From Acidimicrobiales bacterium (GTDB lineage: Bacteria > Actinomycetota > Acidimicrobiia > Acidimicrobiales > MedAcidi-G1): a stretch of 53,118 nt of DNA. Shown piece by piece: positions 1 through 8,444 of this stretch (positions are counted from its first letter, which is position 1; every line of letters begins with the position of its first letter). The notes beneath the pieces were generated by a model. It was given only the letters and a program-made list of their open reading frames with translations, ran no database searches and was not told where the DNA came from. Both the position numbers and the translations under genes were made by a program. Where the stretch lies: positions 1 to 53,118 of the forward strand of contig JAAZZG010000012.1 in the NCBI GenBank assembly GCA_014237715.1, given 5' to 3'.

Positions 1-24
1 CTCTACCAATTGAGCCACTGCCCT
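1..24 (-). tRNA. partial tRNA 5' half, cut by the window edge
   Basis: Read on the minus strand, bases 24 to 1 are identical to the first 24 bases of the tRNA-Trp at 220-292: acceptor strand AGGGCAG, TG, the D-stem GCTC, the D-loop and GAG. The anticodon lies outside the window, so the amino acid is unknown; a second tRNA-Trp is the simplest guess. It may be a real divergent tRNA gene or a fold-back or graph artefact at a contig end. Confidence 0.45.
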
Positions 25-35
25 GTGTCCCGACC
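1..35. repeat. left arm of a 35-bp perfect inverted repeat
   Basis: Bases 1-35 are the exact reverse complement of 209-243. The arm covers the first 24 bases of a tRNA plus 11 bases upstream of its 5' end. Identity stops at base 36 against base 208. The two arms are 173 bases apart. Confidence 0.9.
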
Positions 36-192
36 ACGTGGACCACAAGGAGACGCGCTGAGAGCGTTTTCCTGTCGGCAGACCCCCCGAGGTTCTTCCT
101 ACGGGACGTCTGATAGCCCTATGGGAGGCCAGATCCCCCCTGCGGGAGGTCGGAACCCCGCTGGTAACCTCCGGGCGTACCGCCCCCCGATT

Positions 193-214
193 CCGACCTC
201 GGGTCGGAGGTCGG
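193..214. other. perfect 8-bp stem-loop just upstream of tRNA-Trp
   Basis: CCGACCTC (193-200) pairs with GAGGTCGG (207-214) around the loop GGGTCG. It ends six bases before the tRNA 5' end and overlaps the right arm of the inverted repeat. No T-tract follows, so it is not a classical terminator; it might help processing of the tRNA precursor. The stretch 36-192 shows no gene I can support; in particular no rpmG, often found near here, is visible. Confidence 0.5.
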
Positions 215-243
215 GACACAGGGCAGTGGCTCAATTGGTAGAG
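209..243. repeat. right arm of the 35-bp perfect inverted repeat
   Basis: Partner of bases 1-35. It contains the last 11 bases before, and the first 24 bases of, the tRNA-Trp gene. Confidence 0.9.
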
Positions 244-292
244 CACCGGTCTCCAAAACCGGCGGTTGGGGGTTCGAGTCCCTCCTGCCCTG
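220..292 (+). tRNA. trpT: tRNA-Trp (anticodon CCA)
   Basis: A complete cloverleaf can be drawn. The acceptor stem is AGGGCAG (220-226) with CTGCCCT (285-291), the D-stem GCTC/GAGC, and the anticodon stem CCGGT (246-250) with ACCGG (258-262). The loop CTCCAAA places CCA at 253-255. The variable loop has five bases, the T-arm is GGGGG-TTCGAGT-CCCTC with one G-U pair, and the discriminator is G292. The 3' CCA is not encoded. tRNA-Trp directly upstream of secE-nusG is the usual bacterial arrangement, so it may be co-transcribed with them. Confidence 0.96.
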
Positions 293-356
293 CAAGACCG
301 GTCCGACGCGGACCGCTCCCGGACACAGCCACCAGAATTTCACGAGGACATCCCCC

Positions 357-653
357 ATGTCGATGAACCGCGAACAGAAGCGCATGATGCAGCGTCAGGG
401 CGAGGTCGACGCCGACGGCGAGCCGATTCGCCAACGACGTCAGCAGCAGAACCGCCCGGCCGAGGAACGTGCCGGCTTTCGCCAGTTCGCCCGCGAGGTG
501 CGGGCCGAGCTGCGAAAGGTCGCCTGGCCGTCCCGTGCTGAGACCGGCAACTACACCACAGTGGTGATCATCACCATCGTGGCCATCACGGCCATCGTGG
601 CCGGCCTCGACTGGGTGTTCTCCCAGTCTGTTCTCGAACTGTTCGACGTCTGA
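357..653 (+). CDS. secE: preprotein translocase subunit SecE
   Basis: SecE clamps SecY in the SecYEG channel of the cytoplasmic membrane. The protein has 98 residues. A charged N-terminal arm is followed by the amphipathic helix and the family hallmark ELRKVAWPSR (51-60), then one membrane span at about 66-90. This is the single-span form typical of actinobacteria and most bacteria, unlike the three-span E. coli protein. The start ATG at 357 has a GAGGA six bases upstream; an ATG two codons later is also possible. The stop TGA overlaps the start of nusG by one base, so the two are translationally coupled, as is usual for this pair. Confidence 0.95.
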   Translation: MSMNREQKRMMQRQGEVDADGEPIRQRRQQQNRPAEERAGFRQFAREVRAELRKVAWPSRAETGNYTTVVIITIVAITAIVAGLDWVFSQSVLELFDV

Positions 654-1519
654 TGCCCACCAGCGGAGACCCCATCGTGAATATTGATCCGGACGTCCCA
701 GCCTCTGACGCAGCCGGCGCCGACGCCCCTGCAGAAGCCGTCGACCTACTACCCACTGGGACTCTGGTCCTGGATCCGACTGACGCCGGCCCGGAGGCCG
801 CATCCGAGGCGGCCCAGGCGGCCGACCAGTTGGACGAAGAGGCCGCATCCGAGGCACTGGTTGAGGAATCAGCCGAGGAAGTAGTCGTCCCGGATGAGCC
901 GGTCATCGACGAGGACGAGCTCCTCGATAGGGATTCCGATGAGGAGCCGACGCCCGTCGTGGAGAGCGCCTATGACCGGCGCGGCAACTGGTACGTCGTT
1001 CACACACAGTCGGGCTACGAGAAGAAGGTCCGCCAGAACCTCCAGGCCCGGACCGCTTCGATGCATTTGGAGGATCGCATCCTCGAAGTTGAGATTCCGA
1101 TGGAGGATGTCGACGAGTTCCGCAACGGTAAGAAGGTCACCGTCTCTAAGAAGGTGTTCCCCGGCTACCTGCTGGTGCGCTGCTATCTCGATGACGAAGC
1201 ATGGGCGGCCATCCGCGACACGCCGGGCATCGTGAACTTTGTGGGCGCCGGCGGTAAGCCGTCACGCCTGAGCCGCAAGGAGGTCGAGACCTTCCTGCCG
1301 GTGGCCGACGAGTCCGAGTCTGTGGTGCCCAAGCGCTCCAAGGCCCGGTTCGGCTTCGGCGTGGGCGACACCGTCCGCGTCAAGGAGGGGCCGTTTGCTG
1401 ACTTCTCCGGCGCCATCCAGGAGATCAACGAGGACCAGCTCAAGGTCAAGGTGCTGGTCAACATCTTCGGCCGGGAGACCCCGGTCGAGCTGGAGTTCGC
1501 CCAGGTGGCCCAGCTCTGA
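653..1519 (+). CDS. nusG: transcription termination/antitermination factor NusG
   Basis: NusG binds the beta' clamp of RNA polymerase and links it to Rho or to the ribosome through S10. The NGN domain starts at about residue 112 (NWYVVHTQSGYEKKV) and the C-terminal KOW domain spans about 235-288 (VGDTVRVKEGPFADFSG). At 288 residues it is far longer than the E. coli protein of about 180. The first 110 residues are an Ala/Glu/Asp-rich, probably disordered extension. Actinobacterial NusG proteins often carry such an arm, so length alone does not argue against the ATG at 653. A GTG at 677 in the same frame is an alternative. It overlaps secE by one base. Confidence 0.95.
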   Translation: MPTSGDPIVNIDPDVPASDAAGADAPAEAVDLLPTGTLVLDPTDAGPEAASEAAQAADQLDEEAASEALVEESAEEVVVPDEPVIDEDELLDRDSDEEPTPVVESAYDRRGNWYVVHTQSGYEKKVRQNLQARTASMHLEDRILEVEIPMEDVDEFRNGKKVTVSKKVFPGYLLVRCYLDDEAWAAIRDTPGIVNFVGAGGKPSRLSRKEVETFLPVADESESVVPKRSKARFGFGVGDTVRVKEGPFADFSGAIQEINEDQLKVKVLVNIFGRETPVELEFAQVAQL

Positions 1520-1616
1520 TCCGACGTCCGTACCGGACGACCGGCGACAGCGTGACCCCCATCGGGGTGCAGGTTGCCGATCGACCGCTCCGGCACCAGA
1601 CTTGACCGTTCCCCCG

Positions 1617-1635
1617 ATCGGCCCCGACGGCCGAT
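1617..1635. other. 7-bp stem-loop between nusG and rplK
   Basis: ATCGGCC (1617-1623) pairs perfectly with GGCCGAT (1629-1635) around CCGAC. A weaker ACCCC/GGGGT hairpin lies near 1554-1568. The 199-base nusG-rplK gap holds no gene. The stems could belong to a leader for L11/L1 control or to a partial terminator; no T-tract is present. Confidence 0.4.
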
Positions 1636-1718
1636 GACCAGGACTGGAGGCGTTCAGCCTTCCGTTCCGGCGAGAAATCCCACCACGAAACCCCGATCAC
1701 GAACAGAGAATCCGAGAC

Positions 1719-2144
1719 ATGGCGAAGAAGAAGATGATAGCGGTCGTCAAGATCCAGATTCCGGCCGGTCAGGCATCGCCGGCCCCGCCGGTGGGTACCG
1801 CGCTCGGCCCCCACGGTGTGGCGATCATGGACTTCTGCAAGGAGTACAACGCCAAGACCGAGGACAAGCGCGGCCAGATCGTTCCCGTCGAGATCACCAT
1901 CTACGAGGACCGGTCGTTCACCTTTGTCACCAAGACGCCGCCCACCTCGTTCCTGATCCGTCAGGCCGCCGGCCTCGACAAGGCATCACAGAATCCGGGG
2001 CGGGAAGAGGCCGGTTCGATCACCTGGGCCCAGGTGACCGAGATCGCCGAATCTAAGCTGCCCGACCTGAACGCCATCGACATCGAAGGCGCCAAGCTCC
2101 AGGTCGCCGGCACCGCCCGCAGTATGGGTATCGCCGTCAGCTGA
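1719..2144 (+). CDS. rplK: 50S ribosomal protein L11
   Basis: L11 binds the GTPase-associated region of 23S rRNA and forms the base of the L7/L12 stalk. All of the 141-residue protein aligns by eye with the family. The N-terminal domain contains [19 protein letters not shown], with the prolines that thiostrepton contacts. The C-terminal rRNA-binding domain ends in the conserved GTARSMGI. Start ATG at 1719 gives the normal N-terminus; only a weak purine-rich stretch precedes it. It is followed after 139 bases by rplA, the standard L11 operon order. Confidence 0.97.
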   Translation: MAKKKMIAVVKIQIPAGQASPAPPVGTALGPHGVAIMDFCKEYNAKTEDKRGQIVPVEITIYEDRSFTFVTKTPPTSFLIRQAAGLDKASQNPGREEAGSITWAQVTEIAESKLPDLNAIDIEGAKLQVAGTARSMGIAVS

Positions 2145-2283
2145 GCTGGCGGCTCCCGGTTCGACCGGGAATCTGAAAACTGAGACCGAGGGTCACCGCA
2201 ACAGCGGTTCCGGGATGGGGGAGGACCTCGCCCCACCGGAGACATCGACCCGCCCGAGGGAGCTGGAACAGGAAGAAGGCGAC

Positions 2284-2979
2284 ATGGGTAAGCAAGGCAA
2301 GCGGTACACGGACGCATCGTCCCGATACGACCGCGATCAGATGTATTCGGCGACCGAGGCTCTTGACCTGGCCTCGTCATTGGCCGGGGCGAAGTTCGAC
2401 GAGGGGATCGACCTGCTGGTCCGCCTTAGCGTCGACCCCCGCAAGGCCGAGGAGATGGTGCGTGGCACCGTCGCCCTCCCGTCGGGAACCGGCAAGGACG
2501 TCCGCGTCGCCGTGTTCGCGCAGGGTGAAGCCGCCAACGCAGCCCGTGAGGCGGGCGCCGACCACGTGGGTGGTGACGATCTGGCCGCCGAGGTCGAGGG
2601 CGGCATGCTCGACTTCGACGTGGCCATCGCCACCCCGGACATGATGCCCACCGTCGGAAAGCTCGGTCGGGCCCTCGGCCCGCGCGGGCTCATGCCTAAC
2701 CCGAAGTCCGGCACGGTCACCGATGATGTGGCCAAGGCGGTCGGGGAGTTCAAGGGCGGCAAGGTGGAGTTCCGCACCGACCGGTACGGCAACGTCCACC
2801 TGCCGATCGGCAAGGTCAGCTTCGACGCCGCTGCACTGGGCGCCAATCTGTCGGCGGCCCTCGACGAGATCGAGCGCCTAAAGCCATCGTCGGCTAAGGG
2901 TCGGTACTTCAAGAAGGTGTCGATCTCGTCGACGATGGGCCCTGGTATCCGCATTGATCCGGGCCGCCTCACTGACTGA
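2284..2979 (+). CDS. rplA: 50S ribosomal protein L1
   Basis: L1 forms the mobile stalk near the E site and in many bacteria represses its own operon. The protein has 231 residues from the ATG at 2284, which is preceded by a purine-rich AGAAGG. The reading frame is open from 2215, but those extra residues do not look like L1. Recognisable parts are the N-terminal YDRDQMYSATEALDL helix, the central domain with GLMPNPKSGTVT, and the C-terminal rRNA-binding strand ending in ISSTMGPGIRID. Length and sequence are those of a complete, ordinary L1. Confidence 0.96.
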   Translation: MGKQGKRYTDASSRYDRDQMYSATEALDLASSLAGAKFDEGIDLLVRLSVDPRKAEEMVRGTVALPSGTGKDVRVAVFAQGEAANAAREAGADHVGGDDLAAEVEGGMLDFDVAIATPDMMPTVGKLGRALGPRGLMPNPKSGTVTDDVAKAVGEFKGGKVEFRTDRYGNVHLPIGKVSFDAAALGANLSAALDEIERLKPSSAKGRYFKKVSISSTMGPGIRIDPGRLTD

Positions 2980-3082
2980 TCCGGTTTTCCCGGCAACCTG
3001 GATCGCCGGGTAACGGGACCAATCCCCGGTGGGGGCACCGGCCGTCGCCGGTACCCTGACCGACACAATCGACACGCTCACC

Positions 3083-3205
3083 GAAGACCTCCGGGTTGCG
3101 CCACGGCGCAGAACGAGTCCCGGTGCCCACCGGATCCGTCCGGCGCACCGATCGACCGCCCGAGCAGGGGAGACCTCCTGATCGGACCCGGGTTTGCCCG
3201 GGTCC
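3083..3205 (+). promoter_or_regulatory. candidate L10 leader (L10-(L12)n autoregulatory RNA) with attenuator-like hairpin
   Basis: The 336-base gap before rplJ holds no gene but is highly structured. Visible elements are GAAGACCTCC at 3083, a TGCGC/GCGCA hairpin (3097-3110), a two-part stem built from CGGTGC...GCACCG (3121-3150) enclosing CCGGA-TCCG-TCCGG, GGGGAGACCTCC near 3167, and a perfect 9-bp stem GGACCCGGG-TTTG-CCCGGGTCC (3184-3205). L10 bound to L7/L12 is known to repress rplJL through such leaders in many bacteria, including actinobacteria. The assignment rests on position and structure, not on a covariance search. Confidence 0.5.
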
Positions 3206-3315
3206 CGGTCTGCGGTGTGCGGCCGACCACCTGGTCGGCATGACAGGACAACCGCAAACCGGGTGGGTACGGCAGCGCCGGCCCGACCGAACAGAACAGA
3301 CGAGGAGGTGTGAGC

Positions 3316-4008
3316 GTGGGAGAAGCCCGATCCGAGAAGGTCGCGGTGGTTGACGAGGTCCGAGAGAAGTTCTCGGCCAGCGATGCCGCGGTCCTGACCG
3401 AGTACCGGGGCCTTGATGTCCCGGCCATGGCCGAACTGCGTAGGGCCCTGCGCGAGTCCGGCGGCGAGTACAAGGTGTACAAGAACACCCTGGTGCGCTT
3501 CGCCGTCGAGGAGCTGGGCCTCGAGATCGACGATCTGCTGACCGGCCCGACGGCTATCGCCTTCGTGGGCGAGCAGGCCGACGGTTCCGCCGGCGATCCG
3601 GTAGGTGTGGCCAAGGCACTCAAGGAGTTTGCCAAGGCGAACGAGGCTCTGATCATCAAGGGTGGCCTGCTGGACGAGAAGCGGCTGACCGCCGAGGAGA
3701 TCTCAGCACTGGCCGAGATCGCCCCGCGTGAAGTGCTGCTGGCTCAGCTGGCCGGCGCCATGGCTGCCCCGATGCAGCAGTTCGCCGCCCTGCTCAAGGC
3801 ACTGCCGCAGAACATGGCCTACGCACTACAGGCCCTTATCGAGCAGGGGGGTGCCCCGGGCGCTCCCACTGCGGACGAGACCGATGCGGCACCCGCCGCC
3901 GAGGAAACCGATGCTACTGAATCCTCCACGGAGGAGAAGGCAGCGGACGAAGGCACCGACACCGTCGGTGCACCTGTCAGCCAAGACGACAACGAAGAAG
4001 AGGAGTGA
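3316..4008 (+). CDS. rplJ: 50S ribosomal protein L10
   Basis: L10 anchors the L7/L12 dimers at the base of the ribosomal stalk. I prefer GTG at 3316 because GGAGG (3304-3308) then stands seven bases away; the in-frame GTG at 3310 would leave only one base. The protein has 230 residues. The globular domain carries [12 protein letters not shown], and helix alpha-8, which binds L7/L12, lies around [17 protein letters not shown]. About 55 extra residues follow ([16 protein letters not shown]...SQDDNEEEE), an acidic low-complexity tail absent from the E. coli protein of about 165 residues. It lies two bases upstream of rplL. Confidence 0.95.
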   Translation: MGEARSEKVAVVDEVREKFSASDAAVLTEYRGLDVPAMAELRRALRESGGEYKVYKNTLVRFAVEELGLEIDDLLTGPTAIAFVGEQADGSAGDPVGVAKALKEFAKANEALIIKGGLLDEKRLTAEEISALAEIAPREVLLAQLAGAMAAPMQQFAALLKALPQNMAYALQALIEQGGAPGAPTADETDAAPAAEETDATESSTEEKAADEGTDTVGAPVSQDDNEEEE

Positions 4009-4010
4009 TC

Positions 4011-4391
4011 ATGGCGACGAAGGAAGAGATCCTGGACGCGATCGCCGGGATGACCGTGCTGGAACTTAGTGAGCTGCTGTCGGACTTCGAAGAGAAGTTC
4101 GGCGTGACCGCTGCGGCCCCGGTGGCTGTGGCTGCTGCGGCCCCGGCCGGCGGCGACGCTGGTGGCGAGGAGGAGGAGAAGGACTCCTTCGACGTCGTCC
4201 TGACTGGCGCTGGCGACAAGAAGATCCAGGTCATCAAGGAGGTGCGTTCGTTGACCAACCTCGGTCTGAAGGACGCCAAGGACCTGGTCGATGGCGCTCC
4301 GGGGAATGTGCTGGAAGGCGCTACCAAGGAAGACGCCGAGAAGGCCAAGGAGGCCCTCGAGGCCGCCGGGGCCAGCATCGAGCTTAAGTAG
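4011..4391 (+). CDS. rplL: 50S ribosomal protein L7/L12
   Basis: The multicopy stalk protein recruits translation GTPases. It has 126 residues from the ATG at 4011, with AGGAG (4001-4005) five bases upstream inside the end of rplJ. The N-terminal dimerisation helices ([20 protein letters not shown]) are followed by an Ala/Gly/Pro hinge rich in Glu. The C-terminal factor-binding domain contains [20 protein letters not shown] and ends in the usual ASIELK. Composition and length are normal. Confidence 0.97.
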   Translation: MATKEEILDAIAGMTVLELSELLSDFEEKFGVTAAAPVAVAAAAPAGGDAGGEEEEKDSFDVVLTGAGDKKIQVIKEVRSLTNLGLKDAKDLVDGAPGNVLEGATKEDAEKAKEALEAAGASIELK

Positions 4392-4403
4392 CAACTCGTT
4401 GAG

Positions 4404-4476
4404 CGCCCCATCGTCGGGGCGTTCGTACGGACCCCGGGTCCCCGTCTTCGGACGAGGCCCGGGGTTCCGTCGTTTT
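4404..4476 (+). terminator. tandem hairpin terminator after rplL
   Basis: The first stem is CGCCCC (4404-4409) with GGGGCG (4416-4421). The second is CCCCGGG (4432-4438) with CCCGGGG (4458-4464), enclosing CCGTC-TTCG-GACG with a UUCG tetraloop, and is followed by TTCCGTCGTTTTCC. The position just after rplL and before a separate rpoB promoter suggests full or partial termination of the rplJL transcript. Confidence 0.7.
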
Positions 4477-4541
4477 CCATGAGTTGCCTGTCGCTTCGGG
4501 TTACCCGTCGGTTCCGTTCACTTCTCGATCGGGGACGGTCC

Positions 4542-4570
4542 TTGACCGGCGCGCGCTGAACCCGTACCGT
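4542..4570 (+). promoter_or_regulatory. candidate sigma-A promoter for rpoBC
   Basis: TTGACC (4542-4547), a 17-base spacer and TACCGT (4565-4570) match the vegetative pattern TTGACA-N17-TANNNT. It lies downstream of the rplL terminator and about 180 bases before rpoB. The 361-base gap 4392-4752 contains no gene; besides terminator and promoters it has two short GC hairpins near 4583 and 4608. Confidence 0.6.
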
Positions 4571-4618
4571 TCGCGTCAGATCAGCCCTATGGGGCTTGAT
4601 GGTGCTGCCCCGCAGGGG

Positions 4619-4648
4619 TTGTGCCTGCCTGCGCGCGACCGTTAGGAT
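4619..4648 (+). promoter_or_regulatory. second, weaker promoter candidate for rpoBC
   Basis: TTGTGC (4619-4624) and TAGGAT (4643-4648) are 18 bases apart, about 100 bases before the rpoB start. Confidence 0.35.
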
Positions 4649-4752
4649 CCACAGTTGCCGTGGTCGCGCCCGCCATTCGTGCTGTTTTCTTGGCGTTCGT
4701 CGACGTGTCCACGGTGACCACCACGTCCGTTTACCCTGGCCAGGAGTTCTAG

Positions 4753-7700
4753 GTGTCCTCTGCTCGCCCCCTCGTCCGGGACCGTTACTCGTTTGGCAAT
4801 CTGGAGGAAGTCCTCCCGCTGCCCCATCTCATCGACATCCAGCGGAAGTCGTTCGAGTGGTTCAGCGCAGAAGGCGTTGCTGACACGTTCCGGGACCTCA
4901 GCCCCATCACCGACTTCAGCGAGACGCTCTCGTTGGAACTCGAGTTCGACCCGACGGATGAGGACCTGTGCCCGCCGCCGAAGTTCACGATCGAGGAATG
5001 CAAGGAGAGGGACATGACCTTCTCCGCGCCCATCTTCGTGCGCGCCGCTTTCAAGAACGAAAACACCGGTGAGATCAAGGAGCAGACGGTCTTCATGGGG
5101 GACTTCCCCCGTATGACCGAAAAGGGCACCTTCGTCATTAACGGCACCGAGCGTGTCGTGGTGTCCCAGCTCGTGCGTTCCCCTGGCGTCATTTTCCAGC
5201 CCGGTGACCGGTACCGGCTGCGAAACATGTCCAAGCATCAGTTGGTCACCGGCACCATCCACCCCTACCGGGGCGAGTGGATCGAGTTCGACGTCGAGCA
5301 CAAGCCCGGCAAGCACGTCACCGCCGGAACCCGGGTAGCCCGTAAGCGCCGCATCTCGATGTTCACCCTGCTTCGTGCCCTCGGTTACGACGAGGAGAAT
5401 GAGCCGGGATTCCTGGACCGCTTCGTCCGGTACTTCGACTACCTCGAGGGCCAGTGGGAGAAGGACCAACTCCCCGAAGGGTGGCAGGATGCCGTCGAGG
5501 CCGGTGAGCGCAAGTCGCCACAGGAAGAGGCGCTGCTCGAGATCTACAAGCGGGTCCGTCCCGGTGAGCCACCGTCCGTCGAGGCCGCCCGTGCCTACCT
5601 TCGCAACGCCTTCTTCGAGTCGCGTCGCTACGACCTGTCCCGGGTCGGTCGTTACAAGCTGAACCGGAAGCTCGGCCCCGAGATCGAGAAGATCGAGGAG
5701 ATCTTCGGCCTCGAACTCGAGCGCCCCGACCCCGACTCGCCGGTCCTGACCCGGTCCGAGGTCTTGGCCACCTGTACCTACCTGCTCCACCTGGCCAAGG
5801 GTGAGCCCGGCTACCGCCTCGACGATCAGGACCACTTTGCCAACCGTCGCATCCGTTCGGTGGGCGAGTTGATCCAGAACCAACTCCGTATCGGCCTCTC
5901 TCGTATGGAGCGGGTCGTGCGCGAGCGCATGACGACCATGGACGTGGAGGCCATCGCCCCGCAGAACCTGGTCAACATCCGACCGGTGGTTGCCGCAATC
6001 AAGGAGTTTTTCGGCACCAGTCAGTTGTCGCAGTTCATGGACCAGGTCAACCCGTTGTCGGGTCTGACCCACCGTCGTCGCCTCTCGGCACTCGGCCCCG
6101 GCGGCCTGTCCCGTGAGCGGGCCGGCTTCGAGGTTCGTGACGTCCACTTCTCGCACTACGGGCGGATGTGTCCGATCGAGACCCCCGAGGGTCCCAACAT
6201 CGGCCTGATCGGTGGTCTGGCCACCTACGGCCGGGTGAACCCGTTCGGCTTCATTGAGTCGCCGTACCGCAAGGTGGTCGACGGTCGCGTCACCGACGAG
6301 ATCGTCTACATGGCGGCCGATGACGAGGAGGAGTACGTCGTCGCTCAGGCCAACGCGCCGCTTAACGACGATGGCACCTTCCGCAACGACCGCGTGCTGG
6401 TGCGCCGGTCGCCGCAGGCTGCCTCGCTGAACGACCTCAAGCTGCAGCTCGAACAGGATGTCTTCTTCGGTGCCACTACCGAGATCTCCTACGTGCCGGG
6501 TACCGAGGTCCAGCTAATGGACGTCTCGCCCAAGCAGATCGTGTCGGTGGCCACGGCTCTGATTCCGTTCCTCGAGCACGACGACGCCAACCGGGCCCTC
6601 ATGGGCGCCAACATGCAGCGTCAGGCGGTTCCGCTGGTCCGGGCCGAGGCTCCGTACATCGGCACCGGCATTGAGGCCAGCGCGGCCCACGATGCTGCCG
6701 ACATGCTGCTGGCCGATGAGGCCGGCACAGTGATGGCCATCGACGGCGTGTCGGTGACCATGAATTACGCCAAGACCGGCACGGTCACCCACCAGTTGCT
6801 CAAGTACGTCCGTTCCAATCAGGACACCTGCGTGAACCAGAAGATCCGGGTCACGCCGGGCCAGAAGGTCAAGGCTGGTCAGTTACTGGCCGATGGTTCG
6901 TCCACCGATGGTGGCGAGCTCGCGCTGGGCAAGAACTTGCTGGTGGCCTTCATGTCATGGGAGGGCTACAACTTCGAGGACGCCATCATCCTTTCGGAGC
7001 GCCTAGTCAAGGACGACGTTCTCACGTCGATCCACATCCACGAGCACACGATCGACGCCCGCGATACCAAGTTGGGCGCCGAAGAGATCACCGGCGACAT
7101 CCCGAACCTGTCCGACGAGATCCTCGCCGACCTCGACGAGCTGGGCATCGTGCGCGTGGGCGCCGAGGTGTCGCCTGGCGATGTGCTGGTCGGCAAGGTC
7201 ACCCCGAAGGGGGAGACCGAGCTCACCCCGGAGGAGCGTCTCCTGCGGGCCATCTTCGGGGAGAAGTCCCGCGAGGTACGCGACACATCGCTGAAGGTCC
7301 CGCACGGTGAGACCGGCAAGGTCATCGACGTCCGGGTGCAGAGCCGCGACGACGGCGACGAGCTGCCCCCCGGCATCAACCAGTTGGTCCGGGTCTACGT
7401 GGCCCAGAAGCGCAAGATCAGCGTGGGAGACAAGCTGGCCGGCCGCCACGGCAACAAGGGTGTGATCTCCAAGATCCTCCCCATCGAGGACATGCCGTAC
7501 CAGGCCGATGGCACACCGGTGGACATCATCCTGAACCCACTTGGCGTACCGTCACGGATGAACGTTGGCCAGGTGCTGGAAGCCCATCTTGGCTACTGCG
7601 CCCGGTGGGGTTGGGAGATCGACGGCGAAGCCGTGGGGTCAGAACCGGTGCGGGGTATCGAGAAGAAGACCCGTCCGTCCACCGAGCCCTCGGTCCACGT

Positions 7701-8376
7701 GGCCACACCTGTCTTCGATGGCGCCAAATGGGACGAAGAGGATCTTGCTGGTAAGCACCCGACCATCCAGAAGATCCTCGGCAATCTGCGACCCGAATCG
7801 GTCGACGGGGACCGGATGGTCCAGCTGGATGGCAAGACGACTCTCTACAACGGTCGGACCGGCGAGGCGTACGACAGCGAGATCATGGTCGGCTACGTCT
7901 ACATCCTGAAGCTGGCCCACCTTGTGGACGACAAGATCCACGCCCGGTCGACCGGCCCGTACTCGATGATCACGCAGCAGCCTCTCGGCGGTAAGGCCCA
8001 GTTCGGCGGCCAGCGATTCGGCGAGATGGAGGTGTGGGCACTCGAGGCGTACGGCGCCGCCTACTGCCTCCAGGAGCTCCTGACCATCAAGTCCGATGAC
8101 GTGTTGGGCCGGGTCAAGGTCTACGAGGCCATCGTCAAGGGAGACAACATTCCCGAGCCGGGCATCCCTGAGAGCTTCAAGGTGCTCATCAAGGAGATGC
8201 AGTCCCTGTGCCTCAACGTGGAGGTCCTCGCCGAGGACGGCCGCGAGATCGAGATGCGGGACTTCGACGAGGACGTCTACCGCGCCGCCGAGGAACTCGG
8301 CATCGACCTGTCCCGCCCGGAGCGGGGGTCCGACGAGGAGGATGAGCGGCGCGCCGCCGGCCTTCTCGCCCGCTGA
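4753..8376 (+). CDS. rpoB: DNA-directed RNA polymerase subunit beta
   Basis: The beta subunit forms half of the active-site cleft and binds rifampicin. It has 1207 residues from GTG 4753, with AGGAG (4742-4746) six bases upstream. The rifampicin region is clear ([17 protein letters not shown], codons 422-438), followed by [15 protein letters not shown] and [14 protein letters not shown]. The C-terminal part contains [14 protein letters not shown] and [20 protein letters not shown], which pack against beta'. Two positions in or near the drug pocket differ from the common sequence: V432 where E. coli has N518, and F466 where it has P552. The residues equivalent to D516, H526 and S531 are unchanged, so no resistance can be claimed. 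Confidence 0.98.
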   Translation: MSSARPLVRDRYSFGNLEEVLPLPHLIDIQRKSFEWFSAEGVADTFRDLSPITDFSETLSLELEFDPTDEDLCPPPKFTIEECKERDMTFSAPIFVRAAFKNENTGEIKEQTVFMGDFPRMTEKGTFVINGTERVVVSQLVRSPGVIFQPGDRYRLRNMSKHQLVTGTIHPYRGEWIEFDVEHKPGKHVTAGTRVARKRRISMFTLLRALGYDEENEPGFLDRFVRYFDYLEGQWEKDQLPEGWQDAVEAGERKSPQEEALLEIYKRVRPGEPPSVEAARAYLRNAFFESRRYDLSRVGRYKLNRKLGPEIEKIEEIFGLELERPDPDSPVLTRSEVLATCTYLLHLAKGEPGYRLDDQDHFANRRIRSVGELIQNQLRIGLSRMERVVRERMTTMDVEAIAPQNLVNIRPVVAAIKEFFGTSQLSQFMDQVNPLSGLTHRRRLSALGPGGLSRERAGFEVRDVHFSHYGRMCPIETPEGPNIGLIGGLATYGRVNPFGFIESPYRKVVDGRVTDEIVYMAADDEEEYVVAQANAPLNDDGTFRNDRVLVRRSPQAASLNDLKLQLEQDVFFGATTEISYVPGTEVQLMDVSPKQIVSVATALIPFLEHDDANRALMGANMQRQAVPLVRAEAPYIGTGIEASAAHDAADMLLADEAGTVMAIDGVSVTMNYAKTGTVTHQLLKYVRSNQDTCVNQKIRVTPGQKVKAGQLLADGSSTDGGELALGKNLLVAFMSWEGYNFEDAIILSERLVKDDVLTSIHIHEHTIDARDTKLGAEEITGDIPNLSDEILADLDELGIVRVGAEVSPGDVLVGKVTPKGETELTPEERLLRAIFGEKSREVRDTSLKVPHGETGKVIDVRVQSRDDGDELPPGINQLVRVYVAQKRKISVGDKLAGRHGNKGVISKILPIEDMPYQADGTPVDIILNPLGVPSRMNVGQVLEAHLGYCARWGWEIDGEAVGSEPVRGIEKKTRPSTEPSVHVATPVFDGAKWDEEDLAGKHPTIQKILGNLRPESVDGDRMVQLDGKTTLYNGRTGEAYDSEIMVGYVYILKLAHLVDDKIHARSTGPYSMITQQPLGGKAQFGGQRFGEMEVWALEAYGAAYCLQELLTIKSDDVLGRVKVYEAIVKGDNIPEPGIPESFKVLIKEMQSLCLNVEVLAEDGREIEMRDFDEDVYRAAEELGIDLSRPERGSDEEDERRAAGLLAR

Positions 8377-8444
8377 CCCGCCCCTGAGCGACCGACACCA
8401 GCCAGACACCAGCCACGCACCGCAACGAGACGCAGGAAGACACA

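Noticed and set aside
1602-1636. TTGACC at 1602 as a promoter for rplK
   Set aside because: No -10-like sequence at 16-18 bases; the region is occupied by a GC stem-loop.
2215-2283. N-terminal extension of rplA
   Set aside because: The extra residues do not resemble L1 and ATG 2284 has its own purine-rich site.
6013-6150. Calling RpoB rifampicin-resistant
   Set aside because: The main resistance positions are unchanged and the two differences may be normal for the lineage.
4642-6156. 504-residue open frame on the minus strand opposite rpoB
   Set aside because: It lies wholly across a certain gene, has no family resemblance, and its composition is what antisense of high-GC codons gives.
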